DNA from: Kudoa neothunni
Lineage: Eukaryota > Cnidaria
Length of the DNA: 64,000 nt
Assembly (NCBI GenBank): GCA_964304625.1
Contig: OZ199839.1
Location: 9,610,001 to 9,674,000 of the forward strand
Reading direction: 5' to 3'
The notes below the pieces were generated by a model. The model was not told the origin of the DNA, made no database searches, and saw only the letters and a list, made by a program, of their open reading frames with translations. The first letter of the stretch is position 1, and the number at the start of each line of letters is the position of its first letter. Shown here in pieces: positions 52,719-64,000 of the stretch. Position numbers and translations under genes: made by a program.

Positions 52719-53813
52719 GGATCGTCACCATGGTAATATTGAGAGCTTATCAGATTCAGATTCCTGTGAACATGAAATTTCTCTTGTTCAAATATCAACG
52801 CAGGAACAGAACCAATAACTAAGATTTTCACGAGTAAAAAGGGGCAAATACATGGGTTTATTCTTTTGGAAATGAGCACTACTACAATTGCCTCCCAAAT
52901 TAAGTTACCAAGGTCTACCATGACCACAATAATTTCGAAGTTCTAAAAGACAGGAGTCATAGAACTGAAACCCAGAGGAGGCGACAAACGTTCTATTTTG
53001 TTATTAGACAGAGAGAAAAAATTATTTCATGGATAGACGAAAACTCCATGATAAAGCTAAAGGAGCTCAAGCAAAAGGTTTTGGATGAATTAAATTTAAA
53101 TGTGTCTATTAGCACCATAGATCAAGTGATTGGTGAATTTCACTACACATTCGAAACTTTAGTGACCGTGTCTGAAAGGGGAAATTGTGAATCGACCTTG
53201 GAAAAAAGGAAAGAATACGCCGAAATTTTTCGAAATTTGGAAGTGTCGGTACGACATGAGAACATAATCTTTTTATATGAAGTTGGATTTGCAGTTGTTA
53301 CGAGACCAAAGTGAGGTAGTTCTTAAAAGGCACATCTGCTTATGCCTTCGTCAGAGCCGCCCGAGCAGAAACATTTCTGTGGTTGCTGCCATTAATAAAA
53401 ATTCCATGATTTACCACAAGATTCACGACGAAGCTGTCACTGGTGACGATTTCAAACATCGTCTCGTCGAATTGAAGAACGTTTGCAGGGAAAAGATGAT
53501 AGGAGACCTGTTATTCGCTACGAGTAATACTAGAATACATCACTACAAAGACCTTGGAACTGTGATTTTGGAAGAAAATCTAAACATTAAATTTTTTCCC
53601 TCATAATCACCTTTTTTGAATCCGATTGTAAATGCATTTTCCGTCTGGGAAAATTTGGTGTTTAGAAGGCAGAGAAAAAATGAAAACGAATTGAAGATGG
53701 CAATATCAGAATGTTTTCAACAAATCACTCCTTCCCACTGCGATAATTTCTTTCGCAAAATGTTAGGATATCTTTCCAGATCGTCTCGGGGGAAGATAAT
53801 TTTAGAATAAACA
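52719..53813 (+). mobile_element. Decayed Tc1/mariner-superfamily (IS630-like) transposon
   Basis: The element begins with MDRHHGNIESLSDSDSCEHE at 52719. A helix-turn-helix region (TTTIASQIKLPRSTMTTIIS, GVIELKPRGGDKRSI) is followed by KLKELKQKVLDELNLNVSIS, then EKRKEYAEIF and FLYEVGFAV, where the first catalytic Asp of the DDE domain is expected. ISVVAAINKNSMIYHKI follows, then RIHHYKDLG, and after an interruption SPFLNPIVNAFSVWENL. Together these are the DDE core of IS630/Tc1-type transposases. Several stops and frame changes make it inactive. Terminal inverted repeats were not identified. Confidence 0.75.
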
Positions 53814-53965
53814 ATATGTAGAATCATTAACGATTTTTTTGAAAAATTTATTGATGTGTTTTTTGGTGGTCTATTTTGTATTGAGTTTGTTTGCAAAGAG
53901 GTCGAGTTAGGTTGCAAAAATATCGTACTAGATAGAAAAACCCTATAATATCAGTTTTTGTTTAA

Positions 53966-55874
53966 CCTTCCGTAGCACGTGGTTTTAATATCGCTGTAAT
54001 AAGTTTTTGGTTTAAGCTAGTGACTCATAATTAATTTCATTCGCATATTTTTTTTACAAAAATTATAGATATATCAGATATGAATTTTGAAAATTTTTTA
54101 CATTGTGATAGCAGTGATACGTTTTCGTCGGATTCGGAGACATAGCTTTGACCCCTATTTGGATAACATACTATCAGAAAACAGTGATATATCTGATTCT
54201 GATATGTCAAAAGACATTAGCGATGATGAATTGATTGATGACTGTTCAAACATTAATAATTAATAAGGAAACATTACATGGGAAGAATTATGAATGGTCG
54301 CCTAATCCAGTCGGTTTGTTCGGCAAAAAAAGAAAACATATTATTCAAGAAAAACATCAAATCAATCTTCCTGATAATGTTAATACGGAGTCTGAGATAT
54401 GGAGCTTATTTATTATAGACGAAATACTGTAAGACATCCTACATTTTACAAATGACCAACTAAAAAAATACAAACTAATTTCAAACGAAAAAGAGATTGC
54501 GTTGAATTTAATTTATGTGAATTAAAAACGTTTATAGGTTTACATTATTTTCTTGGCGTAAAAAAAGCTAATTTAACTAATATGAATGAACTCTGGGCAG
54601 ATGATATCTTTGGATTTCCCATTTGCAACAAAGTATTCGGCCAAAATAGATTTAAGTTATTGAAACGTTGTATACGTTTTACGAACGATTTGTCAATATC
54701 ATTAGAGCCCTCTAATGATAGATCATTTAAAATTAGAGATGTTATTAGCCGCATAAAATCTAATTTCTTAAAATATTATACTCCAACCGAATATTTAACA
54801 ATTGACGAAATGCTTTGGGGGTTCAGATGCAACTGTATTTTTAATCAATACATGCCTCTAAAACCTGAAAAATATGTTATAAACATCGTTAATACGGCTG
54901 ATGCTAAAACATTTTATACCTTAAATGTTGAGGTATTCTTAGGGGCTCAAAATGTTGACATTCATAAAATTGACAACTCATCTAATGTTTAGTACTGCGA
55001 TGGGTAGAATCGATTTTAGGTTCTGGTAGAAACATTACGGTAGATAAATGGTTTACCTCAGTTCCTCTCTTCGAAGCATTATTGAAACGTGGTATCACTG
55101 CATGTGGTACTATTAGAAAAAATAAAAAGGAGATTCCTTCGGAATTTCTATTTTCGAAGACAAAAGAGCTATATTCATCCATGTTCGACTTTACCAACGA
55201 TTTTACGTTGCTGTCATACATACACTTCGAAAAAAACAAACTTGTCATATTATTGAGTTTTTTTCACCATAAACCAATAATAGATTCAAATCATCCCCAG
55301 AAACTTCCAGAAATGATTTCATTTTATAATTCCATCAAGGGAGGTGGGGACACAATCGACCAAATGTGCGCCAATTATTCTACCTATCGAACTACCAGAA
55401 GATGACCAGCAGTAATATTTCATGCGCTCCTAGATGTAGTTTCAATAAATTCATATGTAATTTATTGATTAAACACGAAGGAAAATATTCGGAGAAAAGA
55501 ATTCTTAAAATCGTTAGCATTACAATTGCTAGAGTAACAAATGAATCGCAAAAGTACAAATTAATTTATGTATTAATAATATTAATGTAGATGAGGCAAA
55601 TATAAAAGAATATGACAAAATACCTACCGCTACAGATAGAAGACGATGTAAAATATATGTTAGGCAAAATGATCGTAAAACGCAATCAAAATGCAATATT
55701 TGTTGGGGAAATATTTGCAAAAAACATTATAAAACTATAAGCGATAATTGTTTTGTTAAAAGATAATTATTTTATTGAATAAAACGTATTATTTTCATCA
55801 TTTTCTTCGTGGGGTCTTTTAGACCCCATGTGTGGACTCGCGTAGTAATTTTTGCGCGTACTCCATCCGGAAGG
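53966..55874 (+). mobile_element. piggyBac transposon with TTAA flanks, decayed
   Basis: The element is bounded by TTAA at 53962-53965 and 55875-55878. Its ends are inverted: CCTTCCG at the left and CGGAAGG at the right, 1,909 bp in all. The transposase runs on plus: acidic N-terminus near 54080-54230 (DSSDTFSSDSE), NELWADDIFGFP, LLKRCIRFTND, EYLTIDEMLWGFR, YMPLKPEKYVINIVN, GSGRNITVDKWFTSVPL, EALLKRGITACGTIRKNKK, and SIKGGGDTIDQMCANYS. A cysteine-rich zinc-binding end (CKIYVRQ-like, then CNICWGNICKKH) is near 55645-55730. The reading frame is interrupted in several places. A GGGGTC...GACCCC hairpin lies near the right end. It sits between copies B and C of the surface family. Confidence 0.85.
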
Positions 55875-55878
55875 TTAA

Positions 55879-57428
55879 TAATATAAATCTTATGCCTGTA
55901 CAGTTGGAACGCAATGAGGCACTCTCACTAATTACATCACTAAGGACTCTATGTACTTTCAAGTAGATTAACTTAATTTAAAAAATAAAATTTGTTTTAA
56001 AACTTACTAAAGAAATGCGCTTAAAAATATAAACAACGTGAAAGACACAAAAATGTTACGTAGGGTCCACAGTGTGTAAAATCGGATGCCCAATGTATAG
56101 ATCACCAAAAATTGGAATCATTTAAACAAATCCTATTTTCTATTTAATAATTATAAAAACAAAGAATGATAATGTTATATGACCAAGCAAATTAATTTCT
56201 GGTGCAAAGTTTTAATTTTATTTAGAGCTTTTTTAAGTCAATATGTGACATGATATAAAATAATAAACTATGTAAGATTCGGAAAATATAAAAATGTATA
56301 TTTTTACAAAAAATAGTGCGAACTGCCCAGCGTTGCTTGGAGAAGATTTCGCATAGAGACGTTTTTTAATAACATTCAAAAAAATATTGTTTCAAATTGA
56401 TTCATAGAAGCAGTCAAACTAAATTTTTTTAAGCATCATACGTTGTCGATTTTGATTTCGAAATTTAAGTAATGATCAGTTGTATGCAGGAGTGTATCAA
56501 TCCCGGCTTTTAATGAACAATTTCTTGTCCCATGGCACCAACGCTAAATAATTTAAGTTCAGAATCACATTTATTTTCGTTTCCTAATTATTTGAATTCT
56601 CTTCAAATGCAATCTGATGCGTTATTTTTCGGCTGGTGAATTTTTAAAGTCGAATTCTGGCTCAGATTGGAAAATGTGAGCACTACTAACTTCTTAAGGG
56701 ATAAAAAAAGAGAAAAAATAATTGAGATCGAAGAAAACGTACGGAAACTAATTGATATTACTCAAATTAATAACCTTTGGTCCGCATAAACTTTGATGCA
56801 CTTTTTTCAACAAACAACCACAAATCGCGCCTACGTCAACATAAATAATTAAAATAATAAGATGAAATAAGCATATAAGCATCTGCATTAAATTAAATCA
56901 CTGAAAGTTCAACATAACGGACGATTTCAATGAAATCTATGGACACAATACTTGCGTTATAGTGCTTCAATCTATCTAATTATAACACGCATAACCAACT
57001 CAGTAATAATGCGAATATTGACATTTTCTCATATCTAAACCCATTAATAGAGTTTTCAAAATGTATTTATCAAGTAAATACATTAAACTCCCGACATAAG
57101 GAATTTATTTGCGCAAACAATAAAATAAACGCGTCAATCTTATATGCAAAGACAGGTGACATCGTTCAACTAACATATGATAGAGAATATAAGGGAGAAA
57201 ATTAATTTCAACCGATCGTCACAATGGCATCAGCACACTCTAATCCTATAGTTGAACTCATGTAATCCCATAAACAAACGTTAAATCAACAAAACCACTA
57301 TTTTAGAAAAACCTTTGGGAACATTTGGTGGTGTGAAAACAATTAAAAGATTTTTTGAAGCGTAATGATTTTTAAAAAATTTAAGTCGTACATGTCCACT
57401 TACGGGAGCACACTGACAGACAAGGGAC
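55879..57428. other. Intergenic region
   Basis: AT-rich; no gene or repeat recognised. Confidence 0.5.
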
Positions 57429-57432
57429 TTAA

Positions 57433-57992
57433 CCCTTAATAGGTGAACTTGAGCTCCACGAGCCCCTCTGAGTCATAAATTGAGCATAAGTATAAGTCAT
57501 CCAAAAAATGTTTTTTTTTAAATTTTTTTTATGTAAATTGTTAGTATTTTATATTACACATCGTTTTGAATTTTCAATGAATTCGAGATTTTTTATTTTA
57601 AGCCACCAAAATGAAGAGCCGAAGACCAAAAAAATTGATGTCAACCTGCCCTAATGCGTCCCCTTGAACCAGTTTTGTTTAAATTCAACGAGAATTATTC
57701 GACATTTACTGAAAATAACAATATAAATGATCAGAAACGATGTAATTTGTGTCCTACATGTATAATGAGTGACAAACAAATATGCGATGTCTGTAACAAC
57801 AATATATGTAACGAGCATTCAATAAAAAAATTGTTTGTTTGAGTGTCCTTCAAAATAAATTATTGATTGTATATCACATTTTTTATCACGCAATAACGTG
57901 CTAAACCAGACAAATATAGTTTAAAATTAACCCAATAAAGGATAGAAATTAATCCCGACAGGCTCGTCGAGCCCAAGGTTACATATTGAGGG
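57433..57992 (+). mobile_element. 560-bp internally deleted piggyBac derivative
   Basis: TTAA lies on both sides (57429-57432 and 57993-57996). The ends match in inverted order: CCCTTAATA at the left and TATTGAGGG at the right, and the similarity continues inward to a GCTCGT(G/C)GAG motif, an imperfect terminal repeat of about 37 bp. Inside, 57654-57842 encodes only the cysteine-rich end of a piggyBac transposase (RCNLCPTC, QICDVCNNNICNEH). The catalytic part is missing, so this is a non-autonomous derivative of an element distinct from the 54-kb copy. Confidence 0.75.
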
Positions 57993-57996
57993 TTAA

Positions 57997-58259
57997 TATA
58001 TATAGATGATGTCATTTAACTACAGAAAAATTGGAGATAGCTGACTTGAAGATATTTTTTATGCTGAGGATGATCGCATTTCGGAATTGAAATACTGTAA
58101 TATTTCAATACAATAAATTTTAAATTCTTTTCACGCAAATCGAAGACGTGCATAAAATCAATAACGTGTTGTACCAAAATAGTATTAATAAATCAAAAAA
58201 TAACATGGTTTTTCACTACTGAATATCATCTACTATACTAATTAGTAAGTAACTATCAT
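57997..58259. other. Spacer beyond the 3' end of copy C
   Basis: AT-rich spacer. A short match to the 3' flank of copy B (ACTAATTA...TAGATGATATT, read on minus) suggests that the duplication extends slightly past the stop codons. Confidence 0.5.
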
Positions 58260-58810
58260 CTATAATTCGTAAGCAGTATCCTTGGAGAATTTTTTATAGA
58301 CGGCAAAACACACCATTATCACCAATATGAGTATAATTGGGATCATCGAATAGAGTCTAATGATAATAATAAGCACACGCTCCACCGTATATATATATAT
58401 ATATATATATTACATGTACATGTTAATGGATCTAAATTAAAATTATTAAAGAAAAGCCTATTTTATTTACTTAATTTTATTCTTCTCAACTATATACTTG
58501 TCTTTGACTGTATTATCAATCCATGAATTAGATTAAAAGATAGCAATCAAAAAGAATACTAAATTATAATTAGAATAAGCGTACATAATACAACAGAATA
58601 CCCTGTTTCAACTATTCTTATGACTTTTCCAACAATGTCATCCACCTCGATGTTTGTATATTCACTTCTTAGCTGTTGTTCTTCTATTTATAATTAGATT
58701 CAGCTTATTATTATAATTAAGTTACTAAAATATTATTAATTTACAAAAATTAATTCATTTCAATTACCCAGTCATTCGGGAAACTTTAGAATCTTTTGAA
58801 ACCGATAAGT
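58260..58810 (-). other. Copy C juxtamembrane exon cluster
   Basis: Same arrangement as in A and B: a 25-nt exon 58792-58768 (YSKVSRMTG), a block 58683-58602 (EEQQLRSEYTNIEVDDIVGK, then VIRIVETG), an 18-nt microexon 58431-58414 (SINMY) and the membrane exon. Splice sites and exon lengths are the same as in the other two copies. Confidence 0.6.
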
Positions 58811-61800
58811 ATTATTATTAATTTATACACTTTTTATTTGAATGTAAAAAAATAATTTACATTGAATTTCATGTTTTTTATAGGTTGTAACATCCTTCAC
58901 TTTTACCATTAGCACGTAGTCTTTTTCCTTTGAAAGATCGTTAATTTTGATCACACATTGATTAGCTGAACAATCCTCCTCATCGTTACACCACGTAGTT
59001 AGTGACGTTGTCGATTGTCTCAACGTTTTCTCATGCAACATGAAGGGGCATTTTGAATTAATCGTTTTTCCATTAAAACCAACATGAATTGTTAAATCAC
59101 TATCTTCTTTAAGTGTATATGTAATTGTTAACTTAGTTATCACTAAAAAATATGTTTTATTAAATCCGCGTATAACTTATACCTGCTTCAATATTGTAGG
59201 TTCTTTCTTTCTTGCCATCAGACGGTACCACAAAAGCTGTATAGTTTTGTTCTAGCTCTAGGTTAACTATTTCGAAATTGTTGGAACAGCTGCCCTCACA
59301 CACTCCCATATCTTTGCATACTGCCATGTATTTTTGAGTCGAATCTCCTTCTTTTTTAAGATAGACTCTGCATATTGGAAGAAAATCACCATCATCTTGG
59401 AATGGGGTGAATGTAGCGGTACTGGGTGATATGACAGCTGGAGTAGTATTTTCTTTTAATTCATCTCCATCCACTATTTTAAAGTAGAAATAAAATAATT
59501 ATTATAATAATTACAAGTTCTAAATATCATCTTCTTAATATAAGTTCCAGAAAAACCAAGATTTGTAATCTTCACTGATAACAGATAATTTGTACCAGCC
59601 TCCAAATTAGAAATCATGCTTGACGCTTGACAGTTAGTGGAACATGCTTCTCTATTAGGACTACAGGTAGCACTCATTTCGTTTGAGATATAGTTAGCCT
59701 TAGATATTTTAATGGTGCATTCTGAAGTTCCATCTTTATTTTTAATGCTATCATAAATATTAAGTCCATTGAGTGTTACTCCAGATGCAGTGACTGTAGA
59801 TAAATTAACGCCAAGATCACCCCCTAAAAATATAAAGTTTTGAAACTTAATGATTCAATTACTTTTATGATATTGTTTATATGATACTGTATCAAATCTT
59901 CGCTTGATAATTACACCTACTTTTTGATATTCCCTCGTTAAATTAATAATACTGTCCTGGCAAAGTTTGTAACATCCATCATTTAGACCCTCGCATGCAT
60001 TTAACACGTTGCTTATGTTATCTGAATCATTTGGATTTACTTCAAATACCTTTATATGACACATTTCATCGTTGAAAGGGCCAGGTGGGAAATGTATTTT
60101 TAGGTTTTTATGATTGTCGGAAACACTTGAAACATTGAATATCACTTGAGAATTTAATGGAGCATTTTTGATCAAGTATGTGTTATTAACGTAGTAAATT
60201 AATCCAGGCCACATAAGCGTAGAATCAATTTTATAATAACTCATAAATCTGTCTAGTGAGAGGGAAACAGATTTTGTCTCTACGGAATTTGAATAATCCG
60301 ATATGGTCAATGCTTCCTTCTCAGTGATGCTAAATGTGTCGGTTTTTCCATCAACACCTATATTCCATTCGGTTTTTGAGTTTGACTTGTACGAAAAGAT
60401 GACTTTATTATCATTGTATGTGACTTTGTAAGTATTTTTCAGCTTGTACTCTACAATTAACAATTTAAAAAAGAAATTAATACATTAAAGATTTAAAAAA
60501 ATAAATTATTTATTATGATGGTGATTAAAATTTTACCCATTTTAATGATGAAAACATTCACTTTTTTGCACAATTTTGCTTCAGTTTCATCCACACCATA
60601 ACAAATCGATACATATCGGTCTAATTTAGAATTCAAGAAACCAACCTCAACCTTATTAGATGTTGGGCAGTTTACTATGCAAGATCCTCCATTTATGTTC
60701 CCTATGCATGTCAATTCAGTTAAGTCAGGTGTTGCCTCAAAGTTTGATAATTTTATCACACAATTATTTCCACTGGGAAATTCTGAAAGTGCAATAGAAA
60801 ACTTATCGACACCCCCAGCATTATTCTCAACGTAACTTTGTTGGAGTTTTCCGTGTCGAGAAAACGCTATAGGTCATTTATACAAATATTCATAATTATT
60901 ATACCTGGAATCGCGATTTTCACTGGTGGTGACTTTTCATTCGCATAAATCATTAGCCTGTAGTTATATTTATTGTTATATATGGTGTCACCGAATTGAA
61001 TGTCATTGCACTTAAGACTCTCCGTAGTGCATTCAATGCAGGATTTTTGTATAATTGTTGGCGAACCTAAAATATTGTAGAAAAAGTAAACTCATATTAT
61101 TACGTTCATCGGCTTCGTGTTTATATAACTGATAATAACACTCAATATTTCCTGGATTATCCAAATTTCCTGTGTAAGTTATTTTTAGGTTATTTTTCTT
61201 CGACTCTCCCGATATTTTGAATTCAATATTAGTTCCGGCTATTAATCATTTAATAAAATATAGAAAAATAAGGTTACTTGTTTTCTTGTTCTCAAATGTT
61301 TTAACCTTGTATGATCCACTAGGCACAATTTTTATATCATAGTTGACACCTGAATACAGCCCAATAATACTGAACGCTGTGTTACACTCTCCCACACATA
61401 ATTTGTTCGTATTGCAAATAGCGGGATAAAAATATTTTGAGCTGTGTTCTTTCACGTAGATAGTGCATTTGGTTGAGGCTGATCCACCAGGAGTAAGTGT
61501 GAATCCACTTGCGGTAGATGTGACTGAATTTTCTTGAATTGAAAGATTCGTCCTTGGTCTTACAAATAAATTAAAAATCATAATAAAGTATATAGTTTAC
61601 CTAGTTTATGATAAAAATATTTTGTTGGATGATATTTTTTTAGATTAACAACGTTACCATTACAATATTAGGTAAATCTGTTGTACCAGGCGTAAGTTTT
61701 ATTTCATCAAATACACAATCAGTTGTGGGTGTAAACGCCTTCATTTGACTTATAGAATTAATTGGAGCATATGCATTCCAGTGCGTCAAAATACATAATA

Positions 61801-64000
61801 TGTCAGACGGGGTGTTCGATTCTGTACCATCCTCTTCGTTATTAAAATTTTTAAATTTATTTTGATTTTACCATCATTTGTTTCAGCCGGAATATCGCTT
61901 CCATGTTTTACTATATTTAATAAATAAAAAACAAATTTATATAATGAATATTACGAATGTGGACGTTTGATTGGTAACCAATCACTGGTTCCATTCCTAA
62001 TTTTAAGACGCGTATTTTAAACTGCCTTTACTTCTGCTGGTATATTTTCAAACGTTATTTTACTACAGATCGTGTGAAAACAATTTCCCTTATTTTTACA
62101 CCTGTTCGAAAAGAATGTGTTTGAAGATGAATCGGTTGCATCTATCCATTCAAAAGTGCATATTTCGGATGGCATCTCATTGACTAATTTCACGGTGAGT
62201 TTTCTTTCATCTTCATTGACAATCAGCTCATAATAAAATCTACTGAGTATTGGAGCATATTTTTTCGTAAAGGTGGTATCGTAAAAGTAATGAAAATCAA
62301 AATATCTAGGACAACTGATAAAGTAATCTTCAGTATTTTCACCAAATGGAATGGAATAGCTACCAAATGAATTACAAGAATTCTCATTTTTGGTTATCTC
62401 GCTGAGCTTTCGACCATCTTTACGTGCTTCACAATTTAATGAACATTTATTTGATCCTAATTTTATTTTATCACCATCTAACGTTGCAATCATCGATATT
62501 TCTTCGAAATCATCTTAAAAGAATTATATTTATATATCAATTATAAATTACCAATGAAGTATGAATAAACTTTTCCTCTCGTAAAAGGGACCTGTTTTAG
62601 TTGTTATTGTTTGTTTTGAATCTTTATTATCACCATTGCTTCGCTCTTCCCTACCTTCAGGTTTTCCAGGCGTGGAAGATGAAGTATCGGTTGTTTTCTT
62701 AGAATCTTGATAAGTATAAGATATGTAGTTAAAACTTATGTTGATTATTAGGGATGGTGACAGTTTCTGTATAAAGTGTGTTGCAACTTGTTTGAATTTC
62801 TGCGCCACTTTCTCCAGCATTTTCGTAACCAGATAAATCATTTTTAGACTTTTTTATTTCACATTGTTTGTCACTTTAACGCTAAAAAATCACCTATAAA
62901 TTTAATTTTATATGTTTTTCCTGTTGAATCGTATCTTAGAATCATATTATTAGTAACAATTTCCTCAGCCAACCCTATAAAATATTATTGTATTTGATCA
63001 TATAATCTTTACTTTGAAGAATTTTGGCGGTAGGGTTTAGCAGTATTTTTATTTATCACAACTAACTGATACGTCATTTCCGCGATACGTAGTCGTCCAT
63101 GGAATATCTATTGTCGATGATCCAGACCTATCTGTGACAATAGGACTGCAAACACTATTAAAGCAATCAATTATTTCCCTCATAGATGTTTTTTTCATGA
63201 GAATATAAGCCCAAGTCCTTCCGAGATTTCCTACCGTCTTTGACAAAGTAACTGTAGATTTACTATCATTATTAATTATAGAAATATCGAAAGAAGCTCC
63301 ATCAGCTATTGATTTTTATTATTGAAATTAAACACATAAAATTACTTTCAGTAGAGTCGGTGCTTGTGACGCAGGTGTATCCTTTCGAGCAGGACCGTTA
63401 TTTTGTAATTTGTTTTAGGTTCGAGATTTACGATGGTAAAGGTGCTTGTACACGCATTAACACAAAATTTATTAGTGCTATCTATATCACAAGTAGCAGG
63501 AAATTTTGATGCTTCACTGTCAGCCAATGAATAATAAAGTTCACATTTTGCATCCGTATTAGTCCCATGGGAAAAGAGTCCGCTTGGAGTTAAATTTAAT
63601 TTTGTAGGTTGACCTTGAACGGCATTTGGTCTAATGCTTCTACCGGACTCAAATCCAACTCCTACTTAAATTTAGTTCACTCATAAGTATTAAAGAGTAC
63701 CTTTTGTTTTGAAATAAAAATATTTATGATATTTTACTACATATGAGTTATGAGAATCAAGTCCAATTATCTTAACCTTTAAAATGTATTCAGTGAGCCG
63801 TGACAGATTGTTCAAAGTAATTGAAGCAAAACGTTTGCACCCAGAAGAATCGATGCATTCTGGATCCTTACCAATATTATCTATTCCATCATATTTTCTT
63901 ATTATTTTTATTTCGCCAATAGAGGCAAAATTGATACTAGTCGTGTCAGATTCCGGTATACTTAATTTAGAAAGGTCGAACGTAGCTTGAGTATTAGTAA
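58260..64000 (-). CDS. Large multimodular type I membrane protein, family copy C, 5' end off window, frame broken
   Basis: Minus-strand paralogue closest to copy B. The window edge cuts the third exon (IGEIKIIRKYDGI, TEYILKVKI). The 3' two thirds keep open exons, for example 60463-59860 and 59474-59199, and the membrane exon (about 58356-58260) reads RLYSMIPIILILVIMVCF and ends TAYEL. In the 5' half, alignment with copy B shows about seven one- or two-base shifts, near 63391, 63085, 62885, 62730, 62018, 61855 and 61650. Most are insertions and some sit in T runs. Either this copy is becoming a pseudogene, or the assembly has indel errors here; intact neighbours with the same exon plan make both possible. 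Its role would be as for copies A and B. Confidence 0.7.
58388..58412. repeat. (TA)n microsatellite
   Basis: A run of about 12 TA units just downstream (on minus) of the 18-nt microexon of copy C, within an intron. Confidence 0.9.

Noticed and set aside
1-64000. CRISPR arrays, rRNA genes, operons or bacterial promoters
   Set aside because: No spaced direct repeats of that type and no rRNA-like sequence were seen; spliceosomal introns show the window is nuclear eukaryotic DNA.
1-64000. LTR elements, Polintons or other capsid-bearing elements
   Set aside because: No reverse transcriptase, integrase, capsid or long terminal repeat signature was recognised on either strand by eye.

Overview
This window is nuclear DNA of an intron-rich, very AT-rich eukaryote, most likely a strongly derived parasitic animal. 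A gene with the two-kinase layout of animal RSK (AGC kinase followed by a CaMK-like kinase) points to Metazoa. Introns are tiny, mostly 36-45 nt with GT-AG ends. The rest of the gene set is DHX35, prefoldin 1, an RCC1-repeat protein and a cytosolic malate/lactate dehydrogenase, among decayed DNA transposons (piggyBac, Tc1/IS630-like, pogo, hAT). A myxozoan (parasitic cnidarian) fits best, but that is inference; no species is claimed.

Layout: 0-4.5 kb is nearly empty. 4.5-7.5 kb (+) holds an intact 18-exon gene for a 667-residue RSK-like protein in which both kinase domains have lost catalytic residues. 8.2-15.0 kb (+) holds copy A of a large secreted/type I membrane protein family of about 1,900 residues, built from FN3-like and unrecognised cysteine-containing modules. 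17.3-23.2 kb (-) is dhx35; pfdn1 (+, 23.4-27.8 kb) starts 165 bp away, divergently, and has a 4 kb intron with a hAT fossil. 27.9-28.9 kb (-) is an intronless MDH-family gene whose substrate-loop residue is the one found in Trichomonas lactate dehydrogenase. 32.5-34.1 kb (+) is an RCC1-repeat gene. 34.4-44.4 kb holds piggyBac and pogo remains and a GC-richer tRNA-like, SINE-like block. 44.4-51.3 kb (+) is copy B and 58.3-64.0 kb (-, running off the window) is copy C of the big surface-protein family, tail to tail around a decayed Tc1/IS630-like element, a piggyBac copy with TTAA ends and a 560-bp piggyBac derivative.

The most interesting signals are the double pseudokinase; the three-copy surface family, with all-phase-1 modular exons, mosaic B/C similarity and a conserved, reading-frame-incompatible pair of juxtamembrane exons plus an 18-nt microexon; and the possible MDH-to-LDH switch. 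Single-base frame breaks in dhx35, pfdn1 and copy C suggest that some residual assembly indels remain, so broken-gene calls here need care.
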